Source of the DNA: Muricoccus harenae
GTDB taxonomy: Bacteria > Pseudomonadota > Alphaproteobacteria > Acetobacterales > Acetobacteraceae
Direction: 5' to 3'
DNA: 64,000 bases
Assembly (NCBI RefSeq): GCF_009848505.1
Contig: NZ_WWDL01000026.1
Location: 28,368 to 92,367 of the forward strand
Shown here: piece after piece, positions 47,252 to 55,954 of the stretch
How the letters are laid out: the number at the start of each line of letters is the position of its first letter
Numbering within the stretch: the first letter of the stretch is position 1
Notes under the pieces: generated by a model
Databases searched by the model: none
Seen by the model: only the letters and a program-made list of their open reading frames with translations
Told to the model about the DNA's origin: nothing
Position numbers and translations under genes: made by a program

Positions 47252-48306
47252 GTGCCACGACCCTCGCGGCCGGCGATGCCGCCTTGGGCTATCGCCGGCT
47301 GATCCTGCGCCGCGCGGCGCTGCTGCTGGCGCTGAGCCTGGGTCTGCTCGTGGCCTTCCTGCTGGATGTCGCCACCGGCCCCGCGCGCCTGCCGCTCGGC
47401 ACGGTGCTGGACGCGCTGCTGGCCGGCCGCGGCGCCGGTGGGGCGATGTCGGTGATCGTGTGGGACGTGCGCCTGCCCTATGCCGTGATGGCCATGCTGG
47501 TCGGCGCAGCCCTCGCCCTCTCGGGCGCCGAGATGCAGACGGTGCTGGACAACCCTCTGGCCAGCCCCTTCACCCTCGGTGTCTCCTCCGCCGCCTCCCT
47601 GGGCGCGGCCCTCGCCATCGTCCTCGGCACGGGCATTCCCTTCGTGCCGCAGGACTGGCTGGTGCCGGCCAATGCCTTCGTCTTCGCGCTTGCCGCCATG
47701 CTGCTGCTGCAGTTCATGGCGCAGCTGCGCGGGGCGGGGCTGCAGGCGCTGGTGCTCTTCGGCATCGCCCTCGTTTTTGCCTTCAATGCGCTGGTCGCGC
47801 TGATCCAGTTCCTGGCTACCGAGCAGGCGCTGCAGCAACTCGTCTTCTGGTCCATGGGCAGCCTGGCCCGTGCCACCTGGGACAAGATCGGCATCCTCGC
47901 CCTCGCCCTGCTCGTTGCCATCCCCTTCTCCGCCCGCGCCGCCTGGCGGCTGACGGCGCTGCGCCTCGGCGAGGATCGCGCGCGATCCTTCGGCGTGGAT
48001 ACGAATGCCACGCGGCGCGGCGCGCTGCTGCGGGTCAGCCTGCTGGCTGGCGTCTCCGTCGCCTTCGTCGGCACCATCGGCTTCGTGGGCCTTGTCGGCC
48101 CGCATGCCGCACGGCTGATGGTGGGGGAGGACCACCGCTTCTTCCTGCCAGCCTCGGCGCTCTGCGGCGCGTTGCTGCTCTCACTCTCCTCGGTAGTGGG
48201 CAAGCTCGCCGTGCCGGGGCTGCTGGTGCCGATCGGCATCGTCACCGCGCTGGTGGGCGTGCCGGTCTTCCTCGCGCTCGTCATGGGCCGGGGGCGCATG
48301 GCATGA
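47248..48306 (+). CDS. FecCD-type iron ABC permease, TTG start
   Basis: A 352-residue permease with nine to ten helices. Seen: VWDVRLPYAVMAMLVGAALALSG-like family start (key part RLPYAVMAMLVGAALALSG), the block NPLASPFTLGVSSAASLGAA, and GTIGFVGLVGPHAARLMVG, the coupling region for the ATPase. A single subunit serves as the homodimer typical of this class. TTG at 47248 is the start, joined to the binding-protein stop as TTGA; no ATG occurs before the first helices. It overlaps the ATPase gene by 4 bp. Confidence 0.92.
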   Translation: MSATTLAAGDAALGYRRLILRRAALLLALSLGLLVAFLLDVATGPARLPLGTVLDALLAGRGAGGAMSVIVWDVRLPYAVMAMLVGAALALSGAEMQTVLDNPLASPFTLGVSSAASLGAALAIVLGTGIPFVPQDWLVPANAFVFALAAMLLLQFMAQLRGAGLQALVLFGIALVFAFNALVALIQFLATEQALQQLVFWSMGSLARATWDKIGILALALLVAIPFSARAAWRLTALRLGEDRARSFGVDTNATRRGALLRVSLLAGVSVAFVGTIGFVGLVGPHAARLMVGEDHRFFLPASALCGALLLSLSSVVGKLAVPGLLVPIGIVTALVGVPVFLALVMGRGRMA

Positions 48307-49106
48307 GCGCCGTCCCGCTTTCCGTGACCAATCTGCGCGTCGCCTATGGGCGGCGCGTCATCGTCGACGGGTTGGACCTCGCCCCGCTGCAGCCTGGCAC
48401 GCTCACCGCGCTGGTCGGGCCGAATGCAGCGGGCAAGTCCACCTTGCTGCGCGGCATTGCAGGGCTGGTGCCCGGCACGCACGGCACGGTGCGGCTCGGC
48501 GAGCGTGACCTTCTCGCCATGTCCATCCCGGAACGCGCGCGGCACCTCGCCTACATGCCCCAGGGCCTTCCGGGTGGCGTGGCGCTGACAGTCATGGAAA
48601 CGCTGGTGGGCGCGTTGCGCGCCGTGCCGACGGCCCTCGCGCCCGATGGCGCCTCGGCCGCGGCGCATGCCATCACGGTGCTGCAGCGCCTGGGCATCGA
48701 GCATCTGGCGCTGCGCACGCTTGACCGCCTGTCCGGTGGCCAGCGCCAGCTCGTCGGACTGGCGCAGGCGATGGCGCGCGAGCCGGACATCCTCATGCTG
48801 GACGAGCCGACCAGCGCGCTAGACCTGCGGCATCAGGTCTCCGTCATGGCGCTGGTACGCGAAACAGTGGTGCAGCGGGGCCTTGTGGGCGTCGTGGTGC
48901 TGCATGATCTCGGCCTGGCCGCCCGCTTCGCAGACCGCCTGGTCGCCCTTAGCGAAGGCGCCATCCAGGCCGACGGCACGCCGCTGGAAACCCTGACCCC
49001 CGCACTTCTTGCCAAGGTCTATGAGGTGGAGGCCCGCATCGAGCATTGCTCCATGGGCCATCTCCTGGTCCTGGCCGACGCCCCCATCCGCAGCGCCGCC
49101 GAATAG
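48303..49106 (+). CDS. Iron-siderophore ABC ATPase (FecE/FepC-like)
   Basis: A 267-residue ATPase. Seen: Walker A GPNAAGKST (39-47), signature LSGGQRQLVGLAQAM, Walker B ILMLDEPTSALD and the switch His in VVVLHDLGLAARF. It overlaps the permease by 4 bp (ATGA) and is followed by a bidirectional terminator. Last gene of the second iron unit. Confidence 0.95.
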   Translation: MSAVPLSVTNLRVAYGRRVIVDGLDLAPLQPGTLTALVGPNAAGKSTLLRGIAGLVPGTHGTVRLGERDLLAMSIPERARHLAYMPQGLPGGVALTVMETLVGALRAVPTALAPDGASAAAHAITVLQRLGIEHLALRTLDRLSGGQRQLVGLAQAMAREPDILMLDEPTSALDLRHQVSVMALVRETVVQRGLVGVVVLHDLGLAARFADRLVALSEGAIQADGTPLETLTPALLAKVYEVEARIEHCSMGHLLVLADAPIRSAAE

Positions 49107-49122
49107 CCAGGAAAAGATGAGA

Positions 49123-49151
49123 GGTCCGGGGAGAATTCCTTCTCCCCGGCC
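49123..49151. terminator. Bidirectional hairpin terminator
   Basis: CCGGGGAGAA (49126-49135) and TTCTCCCCGG (49140-49149) pair perfectly over 10 bp with a 4-nt loop, with outer GG/CC. It lies between the convergent ATPase and RidA genes, 16 bp after one stop and 5 bp before the other. Same sequence family as those at 15263, 38290, 39827 and 60792. Confidence 0.8.
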
Positions 49152-49155
49152 TTCT

Positions 49156-49533
49156 TCAGCCGATCTGCACCGTGGCGATCATCTCCAACCGCATCCCCGG
49201 CGAGAGCAGTTCTTTCACCACCACGGTCGCGCGGCATGGGAAGGGCTCCTGGAAGAACTCGCGATACACGCGGTTCATGCCTGCGGAATCCGAAGCCTCG
49301 ACCAGATAGGCCTGCACCAGCATCACATCGGCCAGCGTGCCGCCCGCCGCCGTCACCGCCATCTTCAGGTTCTCCAGCGTCCGGCGCGTCTGCAACTCGA
49401 TATCGCCCTGCAGGATCGCGCCAGTGACGGGATCCTTCGGCACCTGCGCGGTGATGAGCAGGCCGCCCTTCCGCACCGTGCCGCTGACCGGCCCCTTGGA
49501 GGGGATGATTCCCGTATCGACGACCTCGAACAT
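49156..49533 (-). CDS. RidA-family protein
   Basis: A 125-residue RidA/YjgF-family protein. Members hydrolyse reactive enamines/imines formed by PLP enzymes, though some subgroups do other things. Seen: GPVSGTVRKGGLLITAQVP, GDIELQTRRTLENLKMAVTA, the block DVMLVQAYL and the C-terminal MRLEMIATV, whose Arg fits the catalytic one. ATG at 49533 follows AGGA by 9 nt; 13 extra upstream residues seem noncoding. It stands alone between the iron ATPase and bphO. Confidence 0.9.
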   Translation of the reverse strand: MFEVVDTGIIPSKGPVSGTVRKGGLLITAQVPKDPVTGAILQGDIELQTRRTLENLKMAVTAAGGTLADVMLVQAYLVEASDSAGMNRVYREFFQEPFPCRATVVVKELLSPGMRLEMIATVQIG

Positions 49534-49596
49534 GCGCGCTTCCTTGACGTGTTGAAGCCCGCGCAAGACCACGGATAGGACGATCCGCCAAGCCCG

Positions 49597-50160
49597 TCAG
49601 CCGAGCATCCAGTCGCCGAGCCTTGCGAAAGTGGCGCGGGCGCCGCGGATGATGGCGGGCGCATTTCCGTTATCCGCCTCGGCCTCAAGCCTTTCGAGGA
49701 AGCGGGTCCACATGGCCCCCGTCTCCGCCCCGTATCCGGCGAAATAGGCGCAGCCACCCGTGTCCGGCGACAGGCCGAGGGCGCCGAGCCGCTTCAGGAT
49801 CACCCGCCCGCCCAGCGTCGACCCCTCCATGACATAGAGCGAGCCGAAGGCCTCGCTGCGGCTGTGGATCGGCGGGGGTTCGCAGGCCGGCAGAGTCTCC
49901 GGCGCGATGCCCAGGGCCAGCAGGTCGGCGCGCAGCAGGTGCAGACGGCGGCGCGGTGCCAGCAAGGCCTCGTCCGTCAGCACCGCCGCCATGCGCGGCT
50001 CCCAACCGGACCAGAAGGCGAAAAAGCGCGCCATCACCTCGCGGTAGCGCTCCAGGGTCAGGTCCGGATCGGTCAGCCGTAGTCCGTTCTCCAGCCGGTC
50101 ATGCTCGGGGCGCGTCTCCGCCCGCAGGCGGTCCCGGATGGAGGAGGACACAAGGCTCAC
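49597..50160 (-). CDS. bphO: Biliverdin-producing heme oxygenase
   Basis: A 187-residue heme oxygenase of the bacterial BphO group, which opens heme to biliverdin, the phytochrome chromophore. Seen: ETRPEHDRLE, with the proximal His (about residue 20), and GSLYVMEGSTLGGRVILKRL, the distal helix block (about 106-125). The start is GTG at 50160, overlapping the bphP stop as GTGA, so the enzyme is made directly after the photoreceptor it supplies. Length is normal for this group. Confidence 0.93.
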   Translation of the reverse strand: MSLVSSSIRDRLRAETRPEHDRLENGLRLTDPDLTLERYREVMARFFAFWSGWEPRMAAVLTDEALLAPRRRLHLLRADLLALGIAPETLPACEPPPIHSRSEAFGSLYVMEGSTLGGRVILKRLGALGLSPDTGGCAYFAGYGAETGAMWTRFLERLEAEADNGNAPAIIRGARATFARLGDWMLG

Positions 50161-52910
50161 AGCATCGACCGGATCTTGGAAGCCAGCGCATCCATGGCGA
50201 AAGGCTTCGTCATCACCTGCATGCCCGTGTCCAGCAGCCCGTTCCTCACCACGGCATTCTCGGCATAGCCGGTGATGAACAGCACCTTCAGATCGGGCCG
50301 CCTCACGCGCCCCGCATCGGCCAGCTGCCGCCCGTTCATGCCGCCAGGCAGGCCCACATCCGTCACCAGCAGGTCGATGCGGCGGTCGCCTTCCAACGCC
50401 TTCATCGCCTGCGGGCCATCCGCAGCCTCGATCACGCCATAGCCGAGGTCGCGCAGCACCTCGCCCACCAGCATCCGCACCGCAGGCTCGTCATCCACCA
50501 CCAGGACCGTGCCGCCTTCCGGTGCGGGGGCAAGGAAAAGCGTCTCCGCCCTATCCCGTTCCGCCTCCGCCGCTTCGCTGGAGCGCGGCAGGTAGATCCG
50601 CACCGTCGTGCCCTGGCCGGGCTCGCTATAGATGCGGACATAGCCGTTGGACTGCTTGGCGAAGCCATAGACCATCGACAGGCCGAGCCCCGTGCCCTGC
50701 CCGAGCGGCTTGGTGGTGAAGAAGGGATCGAAGGCGCGTGCCACCACCTCCGGCGGCATCCCGGCCCCGGTGTCCGAGACCGAGATGGCGACATACTGGC
50801 CAGGTGAAAGATCGTGGTGCCGGCGCGCATAGGCGTCATCGAGCCGCGCATTCGCCGCCTCGATCGTCAGGCGGCCGCCATCGGGCATGGCGTCGCGCGC
50901 GTTGATCGAAAGGTTGAGCAGCGCGTTCTCCAGCTGGTTGGCATCGCAGAGCGTCATCCACAGCCCGCCCGACATCACGGTTTCCACATGGATGGATGGC
51001 CCCACCGTGCGGCGGATCAGCTCCTCCATGGAGGCGACGAGGCGGTTCACATCGGTCGGCTTCGGATCCAGCGTCTGCCGGCGCGAGAAGGCCAGCAGCC
51101 GGTGCGTCAAAGCCGCCGCGCGGTTCGCCGCGGTCATCGCCACGCCAAGATAGCGGTCCAGCTCCCCGGTCCGTCCCTGCGCCACACGGTTGCGCATCAG
51201 CTCCAGGCTGCCGACGATCCCGGTCAGCAGGTTGTTGAAGTCGTGCGCGATGCCGCCCGTCAGCTGGCCGACCGCCTCCATTTTCTGTGCCTGCCGCAGC
51301 CGCTCGTTCAGTTCCGTGATGCGGCTGAGGCTGCGGATGATCACCTCGGTGATGGCGTGGCGCAGCGTCGCCGCGATCTCCAGCTCCCAGCCGGCCCAGG
51401 GGCGGGCATAGCCGTGCCGCTCCTCCACCCAGCGCTCGAAGGACTGGCGTGGCATGATGGCGCCCTGCCCCTCCTCCACGGCCTTGTTCGGATTGCCACC
51501 CCAGCTGACGAGATGCGGCTCCTCCGGCCGGAACCAGAGGATCATGTCGCTGCGCTCGGCGTTCAGGAACACCCCCAGCGCGCCGCTGGCGATGACGGCA
51601 TGCGCCCAGTCGGGGAAGTCCGCGCCCAGATGATCCGAGTGGAATATTTCCTCGCCGCCTCTCGCGCGCAACCAGGTGGACAGGCGCAGCACATCGGCGG
51701 CCGGCGGGGCGGTGCCGAGCCGCTCCACCTCCTCGCCCCGCACCACCGCCGCTCCCGTGCAGCCGAACAGGGAGGCGATGGTGACGGAGCCCGCGGTCAG
51801 GGCGGCGCTGACATCATCGGCCTCCGCCATATGGGCCATCAGCTCGGACAGGCGCTGCGTATCCGCGCGGCGGGCCTCCTCCGTCCCCCGTTGCTCGGCA
51901 CCGCCGATACGCAGGGCGAAGGCATCCGTCAGCGCCGCCGCCGCCGCGCGCTGCCCCGGCGAGGGCCGGTGCGGCCGGCGGTGATGGCAGACCATCAGCC
52001 CCCAGAGCTGCCCCTCATGCAGGATGGAGAGCGACATGGAGCCGTCCACGCCCATGTTGCGGTGGTACTGGAGATGGATCGGCGAAAGACTGCGCAGCCG
52101 CGAGAAGGAGAGGTCGATCGGCTTCGCCGGCAGATCCTGCGTCTCCCAGGCAGGATCCTTGTGCAGCGGAATCGGCACCGCATCCCGTGAGGGCACCCAG
52201 CGGATGAGGCTGCGGCGATACAGCTCCCGCGCCTGTGCCGGGATGTCGGAGGCCGGGAAGTGCAGCCCGTCCAGCGACTGGTCCCAGTCATCCACCATGT
52301 CCTCGGCCAGGGTCTGGCCGTGCCAGTCCTGGTCGAAGCGGTAGATCAGCACACGTTCATAGCCGGTGAGCTGGCGGATGCCCTGCACCGCCACGCGTGC
52401 CAGGTCCTCCAGCCGGCCGCCCGAGGCGCGCAGCCGGGCGATCATCCGCTGCAGGGCACGCGCGGCGGTCAGGGCCTCCTGCTCGTCGCGCGGGGCCACC
52501 GGCTCCAGCTCGACCAGAACCATGCCGTCCTGGGTGTGGGACATCGTTTCGAACACGCCGCCGGGAAGATCCAGCGCGGTTTCCCAGGGCGTCTCGCCCG
52601 GCAGTTCCCCCGCCGCGGCCAACTCCTTCAGAGAAGCGGCGAAGCCTTCCCCCAGCACCTCCTCCACCGGCACGCCGAGGAGGGTGTTCGACTGGGTGCC
52701 GCCCGAGAGTAGCCCGGCATTCTCGCTGGCCGCCACGATGGCAAGATTGCGCGCGGGATCGGCCACCAGCAGAACGCCATGTGGCTGGATGGCGCCGGGG
52801 ATGTGGATCGGTTCCTGGGCGCAGAGGGAATCCGCGCAGTCGGGCTCAAAGGGGGCCATCTTCTGCGCGGCGAGGCCGCGCAGGCGGTTCGGGCGGGTTT
52901 GGATAGTCAT
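50157..52910 (-). CDS. bphP: Bacteriophytochrome hybrid histidine kinase
   Basis: A 917-residue red/far-red sensor kinase. Order: PAS (about 20-130), GAF (about 150-310), PHY (about 330-500), HisKA, HATPase_c, and a C-terminal response-regulator receiver (about 795-917). Seen: biliverdin-binding Cys30 in CAQEPIHIPGAIQPHG, FPASDIPAQARELY, tongue motif PRQSF, phospho-His block GGIAHDFNNLLTG, ATP-lid region GTGLGLSMVYGFAKQ and phospho-Asp in LLVTDVGLPG. ATG at 52910 follows the divergent spacer; 9 upstream residues are not conserved. BphO overlaps downstream. Output partner unknown; the receiver may act within the protein. Confidence 0.96.
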   Translation of the reverse strand: MTIQTRPNRLRGLAAQKMAPFEPDCADSLCAQEPIHIPGAIQPHGVLLVADPARNLAIVAASENAGLLSGGTQSNTLLGVPVEEVLGEGFAASLKELAAAGELPGETPWETALDLPGGVFETMSHTQDGMVLVELEPVAPRDEQEALTAARALQRMIARLRASGGRLEDLARVAVQGIRQLTGYERVLIYRFDQDWHGQTLAEDMVDDWDQSLDGLHFPASDIPAQARELYRRSLIRWVPSRDAVPIPLHKDPAWETQDLPAKPIDLSFSRLRSLSPIHLQYHRNMGVDGSMSLSILHEGQLWGLMVCHHRRPHRPSPGQRAAAAALTDAFALRIGGAEQRGTEEARRADTQRLSELMAHMAEADDVSAALTAGSVTIASLFGCTGAAVVRGEEVERLGTAPPAADVLRLSTWLRARGGEEIFHSDHLGADFPDWAHAVIASGALGVFLNAERSDMILWFRPEEPHLVSWGGNPNKAVEEGQGAIMPRQSFERWVEERHGYARPWAGWELEIAATLRHAITEVIIRSLSRITELNERLRQAQKMEAVGQLTGGIAHDFNNLLTGIVGSLELMRNRVAQGRTGELDRYLGVAMTAANRAAALTHRLLAFSRRQTLDPKPTDVNRLVASMEELIRRTVGPSIHVETVMSGGLWMTLCDANQLENALLNLSINARDAMPDGGRLTIEAANARLDDAYARRHHDLSPGQYVAISVSDTGAGMPPEVVARAFDPFFTTKPLGQGTGLGLSMVYGFAKQSNGYVRIYSEPGQGTTVRIYLPRSSEAAEAERDRAETLFLAPAPEGGTVLVVDDEPAVRMLVGEVLRDLGYGVIEAADGPQAMKALEGDRRIDLLVTDVGLPGGMNGRQLADAGRVRRPDLKVLFITGYAENAVVRNGLLDTGMQVMTKPFAMDALASKIRSML

Positions 52911-53355
52911 GCGGCCGCGGTGCCACCGTCGCGGCATGCACGGCCCGCCACCGCTCGGCGCGGCGCCGGCGGATCATGCCTTGGAAGGCGGGATGGGCAG
53001 GAAGGGCCGGGGACCGGCTGCGCGCTCCCCGCCAGGGTGGAGCCGGTGACAGGCATCGGGGGCAGAACGGCGCAGCCCCCCCAGTGGTTGTCCCGCCAAT
53101 TGCCGGGCATCACAGCCCCGTCCCACATCGCGCAGTCGCGGCGCGGCCCCCGGGCCATATCCGGAGGGGGAATGGGGCGGATCGCATCCTAGCTTGGCCG
53201 ATCCCAGCACCCATTCCGCAAACCATCTCTTTCCACACTGGCATTCTACGGCCGGTACCTGATCTTCCAATCCCGCACGGCCTGTCGGGGATTGCACAAG
53301 CGCGTGCCCGGCCGGTGCATGCGGCGGGCCTTCGCGCGGCCGCCACGCTTCCGCC
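52911..53355. other. Divergent spacer between bphP and the glucosyltransferase gene
   Basis: 445 bp between divergent genes. Open frames in it show no recognisable protein. Presumably it holds the promoters for bphP and the glucosyltransferase; the part near 53190-53270 is relatively AT-rich. I saw no convincing operator or hairpin. Confidence 0.5.
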
Positions 53356-55167
53356 ATGCGAGCGGGAGAGTCTCCGGCCGTGACGCCACCCCCTGCCCCG
53401 CGCGCCCCCTGGCCGCATGAGCGGCCCGCCGCGAGGCGCGCCGCCTTCCTCCTGCTCTGCCTGCTGGCCGCGTTGCCGCTGGCTGCGCTGCTCCGGCACG
53501 TCCTGGCGCCCGGCGGCTGGACGGGGTGGGAAGTGGCGGTCGCCCTCCTCTATCTCGGCACCCTGCCCTGGACGGCGATCTGCGCGGCGAATTCCCTGAT
53601 CGGCCTCGCCCTGCTGCTGACGAAGCCGGATGCGCCGGCCTTCCTCGTGCCGCAGGTGGCCTCCCCGCCCGCCGGGCCGCCCCTCCGCACCGCCATCGCC
53701 GTCTGCATCCGAAACGAGGAGATGGAATCCGTCCTGCCGCCCCTGGCCCGGCTGCTGGACGGGCTGGAGGCCGCCGGGGAGGGCGGGCGCTTCACCCTGT
53801 GGTTTCTCTCGGACACGCGCGACCTCGCCCATGCGGCGGCCGAGGATGCCGCCATCGACGGCTTCGCCGCATCCCGCCGTGCTCTGGGGGGCGGCATCGC
53901 CATCCGCAGCCGCCGACGCGCCGACAATGCCGGCTTCAAGGCCGGGAACGTCATGGACTTCCTCGACCACCATGCGGCGGGCCATGACCTTGTCCTTATG
54001 CTGGACGCCGATTCCGAGATGTCGGCCGGGGCCGTGCTGCGCCTGGTGCGCGGGATGGAGGCCGATCCGCGCCTCGCCCTCATCCAGCAGCTCATCGTCG
54101 GCCGGCCGGCCGCGAGCGCCTTCCCCCGGCTCTTCCAGTTCGGCATGCGCGCCGGAATGCGCGCCTGGGCCACGGGGCAGGGTTGGTGGCAGCTCGATGA
54201 CGGCCCTTATTGGGGCCACAACGCCATCTTCCGCATCGAACCCTTCCGCGCCCATGCCCGGCTGGCGCCGCTGCCGGACGGCTCCGCCATCCTGTCGCAT
54301 GACCAGCTGGAGGCGGTGCGGCTGCATGCCGCCGGATGGCGCGTGCGCTGCCTGCCCGCCGAGGATGGCAGCCTGGAAGGCAATCCCCCCGCCCTTCCCG
54401 AATTCCTGGCACGCGACGTGCGCTGGGGCGCCGGCAACATGCAGTACCGCCACCTCATCCTGGCGCCGGGGCTGCGCATGATGGGGCGCTGGCAGATGGC
54501 CCAGGCCATGCTGCTGTTCCTCTGCGCGCCGCTCTGGGTGGGGATGCTGCTGGCGGCGGTGGGCAATGCCGTGGCGGGCGGCGGCGCCACGACGCCGCTG
54601 GGCGCGCTGGCGGCACTGCTCGCCCTCACCTGGCTCGGCAATGCGGCGCCGAAGCTCTGCGGCTTCGCGGAACTGCTGCTGCGCCCCGGCCGCGCCGCGC
54701 CCTATGGCGGCCGCGCCGCCGTGCTGCGCGGCGCCACGGCGGAAATCCTCTTTTCCCTGCTGGCCGAGCCGGTGAGCCTCGCCAACAAGACCCTGGCCCT
54801 GGCGCGGCTGGCCCTGGGCGCCCGGAATGGCTGGGCGCCGCAGAACCGGGTGGACCGGGGCGTGGCATGGGCGGACGCGGCACGGCTGCTCTGGCCGCAT
54901 ACACTGCTGGGACTGGGCTGCGTGGCGGCGCTGGGCATGGTCTCGGCGCCCGCCATGCTGCTGTCCCTGCCCTTCACGGCCGGGCTGGTGCTGGCGATTC
55001 CCCTTTGCGTCTGGACGGCCTCTCCCGGACTTTCGGCCTGGCTGGCCCGCCGCCGCATCGCCGCGACGCCGGAGGAGCTGGCCGCGCTTGGCGCCGTCGC
55101 CTCCCCGCGGCCCGCCCCCATGGCGCCGGCCGCCTCAGGAGCCCAGGATGCGCCCCGCCATGTCTGA
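53356..55167 (+). CDS. mdoH: Glucans biosynthesis glucosyltransferase H-like (OpgH/MdoH)
   Basis: A 603-residue GT2 membrane glucosyltransferase of the OpgH family, which builds the beta-glucan backbone of osmoregulated periplasmic glucans from UDP-glucose. Seen: RNEEME, FLSDTRD (about 148-154), RRADNAGFKAGNVMDF, MLDADSEM (about 215-222), GHNAIFR, and HDQLEAVRLH; several C-terminal helices. It is shorter than the about 850-residue E. coli enzyme, mainly at the termini, and no opgG lies beside it. GTG at 53380, 9 nt after GGGAGAG, is a possible alternative start. The amidohydrolase gene overlaps its end by 20 bp. Confidence 0.9.
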   Translation: MRAGESPAVTPPPAPRAPWPHERPAARRAAFLLLCLLAALPLAALLRHVLAPGGWTGWEVAVALLYLGTLPWTAICAANSLIGLALLLTKPDAPAFLVPQVASPPAGPPLRTAIAVCIRNEEMESVLPPLARLLDGLEAAGEGGRFTLWFLSDTRDLAHAAAEDAAIDGFAASRRALGGGIAIRSRRRADNAGFKAGNVMDFLDHHAAGHDLVLMLDADSEMSAGAVLRLVRGMEADPRLALIQQLIVGRPAASAFPRLFQFGMRAGMRAWATGQGWWQLDDGPYWGHNAIFRIEPFRAHARLAPLPDGSAILSHDQLEAVRLHAAGWRVRCLPAEDGSLEGNPPALPEFLARDVRWGAGNMQYRHLILAPGLRMMGRWQMAQAMLLFLCAPLWVGMLLAAVGNAVAGGGATTPLGALAALLALTWLGNAAPKLCGFAELLLRPGRAAPYGGRAAVLRGATAEILFSLLAEPVSLANKTLALARLALGARNGWAPQNRVDRGVAWADAARLLWPHTLLGLGCVAALGMVSAPAMLLSLPFTAGLVLAIPLCVWTASPGLSAWLARRRIAATPEELAALGAVASPRPAPMAPAASGAQDAPRHV

Positions 55168-55954
55168 CAGCCTTCCGCCCCGCATCATCGACACGCACCA
55201 CCACGTCTATGATGCCACCATCCCGCCCATTCCCGGCACCCGCCCACCGCCGGATGCGCCGCTGGCGGCCTATGCGGCACTGCGGGCGCGGCTTGGCATC
55301 ACCCATCATGTGCTGGTGCAGCCCTCCACCTATGGCTTCGACAACGCCCTCCACCTCGCGGCGCGGGCCGCGGCGCCTGACACTTCGCGTGTGGTCGCTG
55401 TGCTTCCGCCGGATACAGGCGCGGCCGAGGCCCGGCGCCTGACGGCGGCCGGGGTTCGCGGGCTGCGCGCCAATCTGGTCCATGGCGTGCCGCTGGTTCC
55501 GGGGGACGTGCCGGCGCTGGGCCGCCTCTGCGCCGACCAGGGCTGGCACCTGCAGGTCTTCGCCCCGGCCGATCTCCTGGCGGAGATGGCCCCTGCCCTC
55601 CGCGCCCTGCCCTGCCCGCTGGTGCTGGACCATTTCGCCATGCTGCCGCCCGAGGGCTTCGCCACCCATGCCGCCTGGCCGATGGTGGCCGACCTGCTGG
55701 CCGCCGGACGTGCCTGGGTGAAGCTCTCCTCCCCCTATGCCCTCGCGCCCGGCGATCCCGGACCGCTGATCCGCGCCCTGGCGGCCGCGGGCCCGGGGCA
55801 GCTGCTCTGGGGTACCAACTGGCCGCATCCCAACACGGACCTGCCGCAGGACGAGGCCGCGCTGCGCGAGGCCGCCCTGGCGCCCCTCACCCCCGCAATG
55901 CGCGCGGCGGTGCTATGGGACAACCCGGCCCGGCTTTACGGATTTGGCGCTTGA
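55148..55954 (+). CDS. Amidohydrolase-2 family TIM-barrel hydrolase
   Basis: A 268-residue metal-dependent hydrolase of the amidohydrolase-2 group, which includes 2-pyrone-4,6-dicarboxylate lactonase. Seen: IIDTHHHVYD (metal-binding HxH), GLRANLVHGVP, LVLDHFAML with the conserved His, and LLWGTNWPHPN with the active-site Asn/Trp region. ATG at 55148 lies 6 nt after AGGAG and overlaps the glucosyltransferase by 20 bp. The partner LysR gene overlaps its stop as TTGA, so the regulator may control it. Substrate unknown. Confidence 0.88.
   Translation: MRPAMSDSLPPRIIDTHHHVYDATIPPIPGTRPPPDAPLAAYAALRARLGITHHVLVQPSTYGFDNALHLAARAAAPDTSRVVAVLPPDTGAAEARRLTAAGVRGLRANLVHGVPLVPGDVPALGRLCADQGWHLQVFAPADLLAEMAPALRALPCPLVLDHFAMLPPEGFATHAAWPMVADLLAAGRAWVKLSSPYALAPGDPGPLIRALAAAGPGQLLWGTNWPHPNTDLPQDEAALREAALAPLTPAMRAAVLWDNPARLYGFGA

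Noticed and set aside
52974..53357. 127-residue minus-strand frame in the bphP spacer
   Set aside because: Pro/Arg-rich, no ribosome site or motif, and overlapped by equally open frames on the other strand.
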